64,000 nucleotides of DNA from Dimorphilus gyrociliatus (GCA_904063045.1 CAJFCJ010000019.1:1813700-1877699), one strand, 5' to 3'; shown: positions 38,401-51,800, numbered from the stretch's first letter. Translations and numbers: made by a program. The notes: a model not told the origin generated them from the sequence alone.

Positions 38401-39056
38401 AAGCTGAGATGAAAATAATGAAAATTCATAGAATTGAAAACAAAAAAGTCTATGAAAAAGTACGATTTTGTTGTTTTTAAATGTTTTCCTGTATTATCAC
38501 AAATTTTTTTAACAAAAAATAGTTCACGGTCCATCGTTCTAGTATTATTCAAGATGCTATTTCTGGACGAATAACGGAATACAAACCAAATCCTGAGATT
38601 CAAACTCGAAAAAGAACGGTAAATGATTTAATTCCGGAAATTAATGAATGTCTCTTGTTTCACGGGGCACAAAAAACAGTCATAGATAAAATAATTAAGG
38701 AAGGTTTTGACTCGAGATGTTCAACCAATAAAGGGTTATATGGAGATGGGTTATATTTTGCTGAGGACCCAACGAAAGCTGATCAATATGTGGGGGATGA
38801 CAGTAAAGGAAACATCCTCTTATGCAGAGTTGTGATGGGGAATGTGTTTACCGCTAAAAAATCAATGAGCAATTCCAAACGTGGTCCTTGTTTGACATGT
38901 CAGCACGAGGGAACTTGCTTGAAACATGAAGGCTTCTATGATAGTGTCGTTGGTTCTGTTAAAGATGGGGGAGTCTCTCTTCTTTTCAGAGAGTTTGTCA
39001 TTTACGAAAGTCATCTAGCCTATCCCGAATATGTTATATCGTATGATAAACCATGA
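35407..39056 (+). CDS. PARP14-like ADP-ribosyltransferase 1 (macro-PARP)
   Basis: Ten exons, 35407-35451, 35510-35639, 35726-36691, 36743-37017, 37081-37287, 37356-37544, 37609-38064, 38130-38260, 38318-38459 and 38523-39056, give 1024 aa. N-terminal ~440 residues look like RRM/KH-type repeats with a Ser/Asp-rich acidic linker. A macro domain follows at ~445-625 (LLINNIASKD, LKGGKLSETF, IALPPIGTGKICGF). After a WWE-like linker (CIPSNWKNF) comes the ART domain at ~790-1024. The catalytic triad is H894 (LLFHGA), Y925 (GLYFAE) and E1004 (REFVIY). C970-x2-C973-x5-C979-x2-H982 forms a putative zinc knuckle in a loop. Vertebrate relatives act in interferon responses; a role in antiviral ADP-ribosylation is inferred. 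First of four tandem genes. Confidence 0.88.
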
Positions 39057-39223
39057 TATCTTTGTATATTTTAAAATACAATCTTGAAGCGTAAATTATT
39101 GTTCTGTTTTCTATGATTACTATGACTACCATGTATGAATTATATAACCAGCAATGGTTATAATACAATAGCAAATAGATACTATTGAATGTTGGAATTT
39201 TGCTGAGGTTGAAGGACTGTAAA

Positions 39224-42200
39224 ATGATTATAAAATGTTTTAAACCCGAAAGTCCTATTAAAGATCTATCGGAAACTAGTAATAAATCATTGAGCATAAA
39301 AAATAATTATCCAGGTTAGATGCAAATACATAATACAGTATAACGTTAAAAACTGAATTGTCTTAGGTTTAGGCGAATATTTTTGCAGTGATCGAATTGA
39401 AACTGTATTAAAAGGTGTTGCCAACGATTTTAACTGTGAAATAAACGTTAAACTTGATCTGGAAGAATGTAACTGGGAATTAGACATTCTTTTTGCAAGC
39501 TTAAAATCCTCTATACGAAAAGTTTGTATGATATTAATAATTTGCTATATAATTCTATTTATATATTCCATTTCCGCAAAACGAATAGGCCAATGTCATC
39601 ATTGGAATTTTAGACAATGGAACAATAAGTGAATCAATAATAAACTGCTTTCCTAACCGCTTTGAACATGAAATATTTGACTCGGAAGATAATTGTTACT
39701 ATGCTGATAAGACATCAATACATTTCATTGACATAACATCTATCGAAGAATCTTTTTTAAACTCCCATTTTCAAGTCTGTTTATATGCTTAAATAGTAAT
39801 TTTTAAGAGTAAGTATATTCAACATACAGAAATCAATGATAAGGATTCTTGAGAAGGTAAAGATGGAAACGCAGAGAGTTCTATTTCTTATATCTGACTT
39901 TGAAGAAAAATTCGATTGTTTGACACTTGCGAAAAGTTGGAAGAAAATAACGATAGATTTTCGTAGAAAATTTCCAGAGTCTCCATTAAATGTCAGTATG
40001 TTATATTTCTTTGACAAACTACTTATTTGAATTATTTTACATAGATGTTCTACTTTCTGTGCGAAAAGTTAAGTACTTTTGAGACTGTAATGAAAACTCA
40101 GGGATTTGGTATTGAAATTAATTGCAATGTACCTGAAAAAAAGCTTCCTCTTCTCGACAACAAACTAAATTCATTAATAGAAGATAATACTGCGGGCGTC
40201 GTATTTGATTGTAACGAGAGTGAACTTGACAAACTGAAAGAGTTGGAAAATGAATTTATTCGATTCAAGCATAGTTATCATTCTACTGAAAGTATAAAGC
40301 TAGGATATTAATAGTTCTTTTCTTTATTTAGGTCACGAAAAACAAACACAAGCATTTATGGAAACTTCCAAAGTATTACTAATAGGAGTTACTAAGTATG
40401 TTCAAGAAGCTTTAGAAAAATTACAGAATGTGATTGAAGCAGATTTACCAATTAATAAATATAGTTTGAAAAAATACTTTATAGAGTTAAAAGATAAGAA
40501 TCTTTTTGATTTTCTTAAAGATCATTATAAAGATGAATTGGACAGCTTTTTTTATGATACAACATATCAATTTAACGAGAATACTCTACAAATTGAATAT
40601 ATGGGTAGTGAAATTATGAAAAAATCATTCCTTATTCAACTTGAAATATGGAAACAAAACTTGTACGACACTACTTTAAGCTATAGACTTTATAGTTTGT
40701 AGTTTACTATTGATTAGCCAATTTAGGAATTAATTGAATTTTTATCAATAGATCTATTCGGATATTTAGGAAGCGCTGAAGGAAGTCAGCATCTTAAAAA
40801 TGTTGAGACAAAATATGGTTGCCTAATCAAAGTTGATCATTTTAATTATTCAAATAATTTTTCCATTAAAGTCTATAATAAAGATATCACAAGTTTTTAC
40901 CGAAAAGGTTCATCTCTAATATATTTCTTACTTGTTATTTTGTTAATAAACAATGTAATTTTTAAACTTTTAGTGCGATGCTCTAATAAATAATGTGGCC
41001 TTGAAAGAAAAGCCATTAAGGTCATGTGGAAAATTATCAAAAACATTTTGTACAGTTTTTACAGAGTTTCAAGAAAAATATAACAAAGCTGAAGATTATG
41101 ATTTCTTTAGACTGTGCCAAATTTCAAAATGTCTTATATTTAATACAAAAATATATCATCATCGATCGGAGGAGGACTTTAATGTAAATAAATGGCTTAT
41201 ATAATAATTCTTTTCAATATAATTTACATAGTTTTCTCTTTCAATCTACTACAGACTTTTAGACAGACATTTCGGGAAGTTTTTGAATATTGTCACAAAA
41301 AGGGCATAAGATCTATTGGCATACCACCAATAGGCTGTGGAAATTTGGATTATGGATTAGAACGTGTAACAGATATTTTTTATGAAGAAATGATTCAATT
41401 TATGAAAAAGTATCCAAATTCAAGATTAAAGGTTAAAAAATCTTATTTTTGAATTGTTTAAATAGTTGTATTAAAGATTAGTATACTATTATTAGAAATT
41501 CGTATATACATCATTAACGAATCGTCCACGTTTTTTTGAACATTTTCACAATTTGATGGAAAAAGAAACAATGATAAAAATTTCTGCAAAATCTAAAGAA
41601 ACTCTAGATAAGATTGTAGGCGTGCTTAAATCCTTTATAAATGAACTCTACCATGTTGAATATATCTGTCTGAATGAAGAAAGTGATTTAAATTCGTTTG
41701 CTAATTTGGGAAATCTATACGTTAAAGTAACACCTTGGCAAAATGGTAATAAAGTCCTTTATTAAACGTTAACGTATTATATTTAATGGGTTTAAAAAAA
41801 AGGTTCGAATAATTTGAAGATTTTAACGATTGCTGGAATCAAAAATTTCGTTATGCAAGTATCAAAAACAGCAACAGCTATAGTTTATAAAGATGTGCAG
41901 CTGAAAGGAGGAGTGTTGTGGGAACATTTAAAAACTGAAAAAGATGCTAGAAAACGAATAAAGGTAAGTAGTTTCTTCTCCGTAGGTAATCGATATACTC
42001 CTAAAATCTGAAATATATCTCAATAAGCTTCGAATGATGTTAAATGATCATACACCGCCAAATTGGACAATACTTACTGGATCTCTTAATAATATAACAG
42101 GAGACGAATATAAACTAATAGATCTCTCTAATGACAACCCTAATATGTTTAAGTAATGTCTATTCCGTGGCTAATAATTTCTTTATTTTTGAAATTCTCA

Positions 42201-44038
42201 TAATTTCAGCATAATAAAAGACTTTATGAATTCTATTTGGAATGATCCTTCTCCTTTCCAGATAATAAGTTTTACTATAGATGTTACTGCAATTTATCAA
42301 ATTGAAAATCCTCAACTAATTAAATTGTATGGAACAAAGCATAAAAACTATTGCATGAAAATTCTGTCAAATCATCATATTTCGTATATCGAAACAAAAA
42401 GTGACAAATACCTGCCGAACGAATTGAAATCGTTACTAACCAAAGAAATCAATGAGCATTATCTTTTCCATGGTACCGACATTACAGCAGCAAATTCCAT
42501 TTCCGAAAATGGTTTCAATCATAGTATTGCTAAAACTGGTCTGTTAAATACACATATAACTTTCGCTCAAGATCCAAAAAAATCAGATATCTCTACATCC
42601 GATAATGTCAGATATATTTTAATATCCAGAGTAATACTTGGTGATGCTTTTAAAACTGACGAAAGTTTTGAAAGTGTATCAAGCCCACCTTGTAAAGTAT
42701 GCTCAAAAGCACTCTGTACGGTGCACAACGAAATGTACGATAGCATATTTGCTACGCACATGGAGATCGCTCACTCAGACCACATTGTTTATGATAAGGA
42801 TTTATGTTATCCAGAATTTATTATATCATATAAACCAAAAAATGAAAATCAAATTTCATTGAAAGATGCTATAGAAAAACCAATTACTTGGAAGGATTTT
42901 GATGAAGCAGCCGATCCAGAAGAGATCGGTATCAAACAGTTTGTTGATAGAAGTTTTGATTTAACTAAAGAGTTTTTAGAAAATGCTAAAGAAAAACCAA
43001 TTACTTGGAAGGATTTCGATGAAGAAACCGATCCAGAAGAGAGACTTGAGGTAAACAAAATTATCAGGCGAATTTGCTCTTATAAAGTATTAATGTAATA
43101 ATATTTAGATGAGAATTAAACTTTTCAATAATTATCCAAAAAATTGGACAAAATATTCTGGTAAAATAAATTCAAGTAAACCGAAACATAGAATTGATTT
43201 AAAAAAACATGATCTTAATACATACAAGTAGGTCATACAGTTTCATTTTGTGAATTAACTATAATTAACAATTCTTTTCTATTAAAGTCTAATTGAAAAG
43301 TTTATGAAAGATACTTGGAGAGATAATGAGAATGCTATAGCATCTTTAGATGATATAGAAATCTTGGGGATTGAACGGTCAGAGAATCCTAGATTATATC
43401 AACCTTATTCCTTTGAACATAAGAAATTTTGCGAGAGTTTGAGCTCTGATAAATTTCCTATGTTGAGCACCAAAACTAGTAAACATTGTCCAGTTGAATT
43501 GTCATCTCTTCTAGCGCCCGAAATCAATGAATTTTACTTTTTCCATGGAACGGATGCCGCATGTAAAAATAACATTCTAGAACAGGGATTTGGAATCAAT
43601 GAATTTTACTTTTTCCATGGAACGAATTATCCATCTAAACATGAGATTTTCCACCAGGGATTTGATTTTCGACTTGATGGAGTAGGTTACTATGGTATGG
43701 GTGCATATTTTGCTGAAGATCCCAAGAAATCTGATGGTTATACCTTCGGCCGTGGTACGACTATACAAGAGAAATATGATTTAAAAAGACATATCATCAT
43801 AGGAAGAGTAATACTTGGAAATTCAACTGTCGTCTCTCGAGATTTGAACCTCAAACGACCTCCCTGTAAAACCTGCAAGGCAAATGTATGTATGGACCAT
43901 AATGAATATTTCGATTCTGTTCGTGGAAATGAAGGCCTTGAAAATACTTTTTGGGAATACATTGTTTACAGTCTAACACAATGTTATCCCGAATATCTTG
44001 TAACTTACAAGCTGAAACAGAAAGAGAATTCTCCATAG
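39224..44038 (+). CDS. PARP14-like gene 2 with two tandem PARP domains
   Basis: Fifteen exons: 39224-39314, 39367-39521, 39589-39774, 39830-39991, 40045-40291, 40332-40694, 40752-40906, 40974-41183, 41255-41431, 41496-41745, 41803-41963, 42028-42152, 42210-43050, 43109-43227, 43288-44038; about 1330 aa. N-terminus KH-like with a degenerate macro-like segment, then a macro domain (~454-610; CDALINNVAL, GIPPIGCGN). The first ART domain (~775-965) has His but Thr for Tyr (THITFAQ) and Asp for Glu, so is probably inactive. A repeated KPITWKDFDE linker joins a second ART domain with an intact H-Y-E set and a duplicated INEFYFFHGT segment. The exon 7/8 junction is one base out of phase (run of A at 40903-40906). 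Each ART domain keeps the C-C-C-H knuckle. Confidence 0.78.
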
Positions 44039-45285
44039 ATAGTGAACTATCAAAAAATGGTAATTTATATATATTTTAACAATATGATGGGATGTTTACT
44101 TTATTCAATACTCGTCTTCTTTCTGGAGCTCGTTATTTTGTTTTGATTTCAAGTGAGTCGTGTTTATTTAGTGACGGATGATGTTTATTCGAAAAAAGAA
44201 ACAACAACATTCTGTTACTAAAATTCGTAAAGAAAATCTACAAAAATATTCAACACAAACGTTATGAATTCTAATTAACCCACTAGTATTATTGTTTGTC
44301 TTGGTTTATCGTAAACAGAAGATATTCAAAACCAAATACAAAGCGTTTATTCATTCTTTGTCGAATTTATAGATTTCTTCATCATTGACAAACTCGTATT
44401 CTTACCATTTTTCAACATCCATTTTGAAATTCAGTATGATACCTTCATCGCAATTCTCACCAGCTCAATACGTTCGTTCTTCCAAGCAATATACAAATTC
44501 CACTTATGATAAAGACTACTATTCATCTTTTCAACAACTTCGTTTATAATCTCGTCGCTGTTTAATTTGTCCGCTTCGTTGCCGACAATAAAGAAACTTT
44601 CCACTTTCAACAAGTTCGTCTTTAAATGGAATAGTGAAAGAGTATCGATATATTTAATAGGTTCCATATCTCTTAAAACATTTCTAGAATGCTGAACATA
44701 GCGAGGTTTCGACCCGAATCTTTTTCTCAAGATGTCTAATGCATAAAAATAGCCATCTTCGCCCAAAATATAACAATATTTTATGGAATCGTAAGCCAGA
44801 CCTTTGCAGTGTCTGCATAGATGACGTAACTTTTCGCTGTTAGTCAACCCTTTGTTATCGACATCCAACTTGTGTTTTACCAAAAACTTCTCAACGCGTT
44901 CAGCATCATGACAATCATCGTCAAGTTCGTAGCTATTCTCGTCTTCTAGGTCGTTTCCAATGCCGTTAAACTTTTCAATAGACTCGTTACTGCAGGACGA
45001 ACATTCAGAGCTCTGACTTGACAATTTCTTTTTCGAAGTGGATGGTGAATTCTTCATAATCACCATTATCTTATCAAGTTTATCGCCCAATCCGTCCATT
45101 TTTCTATCCAAGTTGGTATAAACCTCTTCAAGTTTCCTTTCCGCTTGAATTGAATAATCTCTAGCTCGTTTGATAGTATCTTGGCTTACATATGAACATG
45201 CTCCATTGCTTGTAGAATACAACTTGGTGTAATCATTATTATCATCAAAGATCTGTTTATTACTGCTAGAAAATCATCAATTTTG
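42926..45285. repeat. Segmental duplication, copy A
   Basis: Near-identical to copy B (53363 to ~55958) in the same orientation. It begins at tcggtatcaaacag inside a coding exon, runs through the last two PARP exons and their introns, the shared 3' flank and an antisense gag fragment. Copy A lacks about 210 bp of gag (zinc-knuckle part) and ~35 bp near its right end, and has an extra 72-bp duplication in the PARP exon. Confidence 0.9.
44431..45285 (-). pseudogene. Truncated BEL/Pao-type gag fragment
   Basis: Homologous to the intact gag gene at 54792-56216. The frame at 44431-45222 covers the central gag region, but an internal deletion near 44455 removes both zinc knuckles and shifts the C-terminus, and the 5' end with the original start is lost beyond ~45285. 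No reverse transcriptase and no LTRs are seen nearby. It arrived as passenger of the segmental duplication, downstream of and antisense to the double-PARP gene. Confidence 0.8.
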
Positions 45286-45995
45286 CTGAGAGCTATAATT
45301 TTTATGGCTTTAGAAAATTTGTTTATCAGGCCATTTTTTAAGCCTACGAGAGAGGACAGCGTAGGAATTTTCTAAAAATTCTATTTACTTTTTCTTTTTT
45401 AGCCCTACAAACTTATAGTGAATCATTTAAATCTGCTACAAATGAACCATGTATTTTTGTTTTGTACCTCATTCTGCTTCAATAATTTGATATTAAATGA
45501 TTGTACACTGCGAAACGTCTAAAGAGGACAAAAGCTATAAGTAATATTTTTCCGTACGTAATTAGATTTAGAGTTTTAAACACTTGTTTTGAAAAATTTT
45601 CTATCTAAAGGAAGTTCTAAGTTTAGATATTCATCAGATTTCGTAAGATTTCGACACATGAACGGCCAAAAAAATAGATATAAAAGTTAAAACCAACAAA
45701 TAGATAGCATCAAATGCAAGATAAACGTTCGTCAAAAGAAAAAATTGCTTCTTTAACAAAAACTGTAAGTGATGTATTATAATAAATATTTATGATGTAA
45801 TGAAATAATGTTCTACCACCTAGTTTAATAATTGGAAAAAAGGTAATCTATTTGAATAATAACAGTCTCTTAGCTCACTGTAATCCTTCCTGAAAGAAAT
45901 GCAAATTATTCATAAATAGCTCATTTGTATAATATAGTATATATACTGTAATATATATATATATTACATATATTCTTTATATACTTACTATTTAG
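45286..45995. other. Spacer upstream of PARP gene 3
   Basis: AT-rich with a TATACTGTA-containing TA tract at ~45935-45965. A 17-codon frame at 45713-45763 ends in a strong donor (ACT|GTAAGTG) but its phase does not match the next exon, so it is at most a 5' leader exon. Confidence 0.4.
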
Positions 45996-46008
45996 GAAGA
46001 AATGCGTT

Positions 46009-48274
46009 ATGTACGACACAAATTATTGCGAAAAGAATCAAGAAAATTTTCCAATGGGCTCCTTTGATAGAAGAAAATTCACTCAAAACAAATTAGAAGA
46101 AGGCCTAGTAAGTTTAATAAAAACATTTAGAAATACTGTATGTATTTTTGTATATACTATATTAATTTTTTTTAAAAAAACAAAATAATATTAAAATAGA
46201 ATTATGAAATTGATGATTCTGCCAAAAACGACAAGAAGAAAGTACAGCATGGTGCTGGTGGTAGTAAGTATATAGTTTTCTTTTATACTCTGAATATAAT
46301 GCGTATCGTATGTTTTATTTTATTTAGGAGTTTATAATTTTTTAAGATCAATTAAGGGAAAGATATTCCTAAATGAATTAATGAATGAATATGATTGTCA
46401 AATTAAGGAGAAAACCATTAATTTTAAAAAAACTATTAATATAAATGTAGTAATGGAAAGTATGAGTAAAATGAAAGAAAAGGTAAGAAGGTATTAACTT
46501 TTTAATCTGGATTAGTAATTGGAAAGACATTTCAGTGCGAAGCTTTAATATACTACGAGAAAATGAGTGAATCATTATGTATTCGTTATGAAAATTTTGA
46601 TAAATTTAAGAATGTTAAAAATCCCCAAATACTTCGATTCAATATATCGAAACGACAGAATAAACAGGTAGAAAAATTGATTCAGTATATGAAGGCCTAT
46701 GTAGATTATGAATCATTTTTTGCCAGTGTTTAAATGAAGTTTTAAAAAAGATTTTAAAATGGTGCCATAGTAACAGTATAGAAAGTATTGGAATATCTCA
46801 AATGGGCTGTGAACAATGTTTTGGCCTTAGATCTGATCGACTTGCTCATATATTTTATCAGGAAATCACCAACTTTAATTTCTACGTAAAGAGTACATCA
46901 ATACACGTAAAAATTGATATATGAATATTTCAAATTGATAAATATTTAGCCTATTCCGTTCATTCAGGAAATTTTTATCGTCTGCAATACTGGAGATTAT
47001 GCGAAATACAATAAACTTAGAGAAATTGACAGGAGATGTACAATTTTTACTATTACGGCTAAAAGTCAAGAAAGAGTTGATAATGTAGTAAACGAATTAA
47101 AGCAATTGAGAGAGTCAACTATCATAGAAGAAATGATTATTCCTGAATATTGTGAATTAGATTCACTTGAAGAATTTGAAAATGAGAATACGAGAGTTAA
47201 GATTATGGGATTTAAATCGAAAAGGAAGATCGTTTTGGTAGGAATGGGAGATGAGGCTAAAAAAACTTGGCAGTTATTGACTCTATTCATTCAAAATACT
47301 CTAAAGGATTTAAGATCAAGTTTTACTCATAAAAGCCTAACTTCCGTTTCTAATCTTCAAGATAGATTGAGCGTTTGTGTTATGCTAGCTTAATTATAAT
47401 TATTTCTTAATACTTTCCTTGCTCTATATTTCCTGATTAGATCAGACTGGAATTAAACGAAAGGGTACCGCATAATTGGACAAAGTTTAAAGGAAATCTT
47501 AAAGATATTTTCAGTATAGAACCATACATCGTTGATCTATATGAAAAAGATAAGAGACAATTCGAGTAAGCAACTGTTTTTGAATATAAAATATTAATCA
47601 TATCACAATTAGTTAACTGGTAGTCTTTCTCTTGATCAAACAGCGAAATAAAGAACTTTTTCTTAAAAGCATGGAAATATAGCGATGGATTAAATAGTAA
47701 AATTCATATCTTAAGTATTAAAATGAATGAAAATCCCTGTTTATTTGAAAGGTATGCTTTAAAACATAAACAAATAATCAAAAGTTTAGCCAACAATACT
47801 AGCAAAATAATAAATAGCCATAGCACTGCACTTGATGAATACTTAACTATTGATATGGAATCGCATTTAACTCAAGAATTAAATGAGCATTATCTCTTTC
47901 ATGGAACCTCCGAAATTTCGGCTAAATATATACTTCACCAGGGATTTGATTATAGATTAGCAAATAGGGGAAATTTTGGTAAAGGAATTTATTTTGCTGA
48001 AAATCCAAAAAAATCGCATGCCTTTACTGAATGTTCAGAAAAAAAAACTATGTTAATATCAAGAGTATTATTAGGTAATAGTATATATTTGAAGACAAGT
48101 GAAAGAGATTTAGAGAGACCTCCTTGTGCAGTGTGTAAAGCAAGCTTATGCGAATATCATAATCAAATTTATGATAGTGTCATAGGATTATTTAAAGATA
48201 AAGAGATGGTAATTTATGACCCATTTCAATGTTATCCAGAATATTTACTCACCTATAAGATAGTCTGGATATGA
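46009..48274 (+). CDS. PARP14-like ADP-ribosyltransferase 3 (short form)
   Basis: Eight exons, 46009-46107, 46200-46263, 46328-46482, 46536-46667, 46727-46906, 46968-47372, 47441-47565 and 47644-48274, give 596 aa. It lacks the long KH-like N-terminus of its neighbours. A diverged macro domain (~107-225; CEALIYYEK, SIGISQMGC) has lost most ADP-ribose loop residues. A linker with VPHNWTKF leads to the ART domain (~400-596), which keeps His (YLFHGT), Tyr (GIYFAE) and Glu (EMVIYD), followed by YPEYLLTY. The CAVCKASLCEYH knuckle is present. Start chosen at the first ATG of the first phase-compatible exon; a leader exon may precede it. Likely arose by duplication and N-terminal loss. Confidence 0.78.
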
Positions 48275-48822
48275 GTTGAAACGATAAAACAGTAAGAAAC
48301 AAAGTATTTGTCTTTCGAAGATAATCCTAGTCTTTTTAATAAAATATTAGATATTTGTATATATGAAGAGATAACTTTGTTTTATATTTTCTTATTAAAA
48401 CCGTACTTTCTGTTTTTGTTTATCAATGTCTTTTTCTTGAATAAACAATAAGCATAAAGACTAATTATTTTATAATTTCTTTCGTTGAAACAAAATGCAT
48501 GTCATTAGCAAGTATCAAAAATTAAAAGCACGTTGCTAGGTAAAATAACTTCAATCCAGCCCCATAAATTCAATTTTTGCAATAATGAGAGTATAGAGCT
48601 ATGTTTATATTTTTTATTGTTCTATACTTATAGGGATTGACCTACTTTGGTTTTCCCCTATAAAATCTTTTTCAATCAGTCCGAATATCTTGAAAGGTGA
48701 TTTGTGGAATTATAATCAAAAGAGAAAGTACAAAGGAAGATTACATGATCAACAACTTCTTACTTTCAGTTTCATTTTGCTCATATCTAGTTATGCAGTC
48801 GTTAAAAGTTTAGCAAGACAAA

Positions 48823-51800
48823 ATGGATATTATCATAGGAAAATTGTATAAGCCAAATGGGAATGTATATGATATAGATATTGAAGAGAAATTTGAACAA
48901 AATGAAAGATATTTTTCAGTAAAAAAGAAACATTATGGTAGGTTATTCATTGTATTCATTGATATTTCTTTTATAGATTTATATATAATATGTTAGGCTT
49001 ATGCGAATTTCTGAAAAGTCATACAATTGCTGAAAATATATTACAAGATATAGCAAACGATTTAAAATGTTGCCTTCGATTGAAATACGAAATTCATCCT
49101 CAAAGAATTGAATTCGAACTATCTCGCAAACGTATGGAAAATTTAATTTCCGAGGTAAGCACTAAGTATACGGTGTCAACAGATTGACATTTAACAACTG
49201 CCTCTGTACCCTAATATGAGTTTGCTTTATTATTTATAACAACAATAATTTAAAGAGTCTTATCATATTGGTCTATTTGAATAGCTTCATATATCCTAAA
49301 TAGATACCTTCCTAAGCTCTCTCCTATTATGTTCATCTACTAGTAATTTCCTTCAAATACGCAAATTCTTCACTTGAAATCTTTGTTTTCATCATAAATA
49401 GAATAAGATAGATTGCTACATAATTTATAACAAATGAAAATTCTATATAAATTTATATTTATGTTTGAAAAATAGGATTAAATTTTTGTCAGGTTGATGC
49501 GCTGATCTGCATTTATGATTGTTACATTCCGAAAAAGATTGATCTTAACTTTCCAACAATTTCAAGAAAAATAAGCACCTCCATAGAACAACAAGTATAT
49601 CAGAACAAAACTATGATATACTTTTTGGATATTAGAAATTTTACACATAGTAAAGGAAAACATCTATTTAAAACCAAACTGTTAGAAATTCTCAAGAAGA
49701 TTGCATTCAAATATACATCAGTACTATTTCCTATTATGAATAGGACTAGTTTTATAAATTATTACAAAATTGCTAATATAATTCAAGAGTGTTTAATAGT
49801 ATTGGAAAAGAACTATCGTAATTTAAAGATCAAGGTAATTACTTTAATATTTTAATGACGATTAATAGCAGTAATCTATAAATAATAGAAACTCATTGTT
49901 TGGTGCGAATCTGCAAAAGTTTACGAACATGTAAAAAGGATTAAGGAAAGAGATGTAGAAATAGAATGTACCGTTTTTCAAACCAAAAATTTACCAATTG
50001 CTAAAGAACGTTTAAACTATTTTATTGAATCGAGTTGTGTTAGCCTTATTTATCAATTCTTCTCTCTCATCGACATTCCACATTTATACTCTTTGAATAA
50101 TGAACTAGTAAGATTAGACTCCTGTAAGATATGATCCCTTTTTATCTGTATTCTGTTATCATTAAGCTATTTACTATGTTTGAATAGATGAGATAATTAA
50201 AAAAGATACAAATCCCAGCTTTCAAGGGTGTCATAGAGTTACTTATGAAATAAAAATCACTGGAATTTCTGGTGCTTCCTTTGCTGTATTAAAGACTCTC
50301 AAAGAAATGATTTATGGAAAATATGTAGCAGCTATAGAAAAAGTAAGCGAAAAATATATTTTCTTTACTTTTTTTTTTAAAAAGAAAGTATATTCTTTCA
50401 TTGTTGAAGGATGAAAAAAATCTATCTTCAAATAAATTCACCGATTTAGGATCTAAAATTCTATTACAAGAACTAGAAGAAGAGGATATAAATATTGTAT
50501 TTACTGTTAAACCAACTGCGGTTTATGTGTTAAAAACAGTTGTTTTACAATCGATTGTAAATAATTTGAAAACATCCAAATGTAAAATTGATATTACTGG
50601 GAATAACGTTACTCTTACTGGCAAAGCTGGCAGTGTTAGATTTATTAGGAATATTATCTTTGATAAAATTAGTAATGCTCATAGCATTCATTTGGATCTG
50701 TTTGAACATCATGAATCGGTTTATAAAGTATTAGAAGCAGCCATTCAAGCAAGCGATTATTCAAAAAACGTTTCGATTGATTTCAATAAGAGTTGTCTTA
50801 TAAGTCTAAGCAAAGAAACTCTTAGAGATTGTTACGATTTCCTGAAAAATTCGATTGAAATAGAACAATACGACTATAATCATAATTTAATCGATCAAAT
50901 TGAAAAGTTTAATAGTCAAAACCATGGCCAAAATCAAGTTGCTGTGACGGTAATTGGTAACAATCGGATAACTGTTACCGGATGTTTCGAGTCGCCATTC
51001 TGGAAATTGTTTAATTCTGCAACCATATCGTCAACCTTAAAGAACAGAAAGACAGATTTTTGTTTCGTAAAAGTATGAAATTCTTTATTATTGTTACTTT
51101 AAACAAATTTTCCCATTTGTAGAGTAAAAAGAAACAAACTAAAGAGATGTGGATTGAAATTAAAAGACTTTTCGAAAAAGCAGTTGCAAATTCGATAAAG
51201 GTTATATCTATAACAGAAATCAGCAAATCAGCATCAGTTTTCCATTTCAACACAAAAATAAGTTCAGGTAAGATGAATTGAATAAAATTCGTTAATGAAG
51301 ACTAATTTTACTTGTTTTGTATATTTTTATAGCCGACATTGAAACGTTAGATTCTATCAATAGTTCTTTGAATGTTGAATTCTATAGGCGAAAGCTAGAT
51401 AATTCTTCAGATACTTATGATAAAAAGAGAATGATATTTCTTTCACTTGTCGAAAATAGTAGACATCTACTAGCCGATACGCAATATCTCGATTATATAA
51501 GGAAAAGTAGCGACTGCGATATAAAATACTTTAACGAAGAGACTAAAGATGAACTATTGCTTATTGGTCAAATTGATACAGTCATTGGAGAAAGAGATGA
51601 AATATCAAGGAAGATTAACTTATATCAAAAATCCGATTTGTCGTTTAAATGTAACGATGAAGACTATAAAAAATTTATTAGAAAGATTTTAGCATCGGAG
51701 GAAAAAGACTGGACCGAGTTTGTAACTGTATTGCCAGGGAATCGTTTGATTGGTTGGGATAAATCCAATAATATCAAGCAACAAAATTCAGCTGAAGAAG

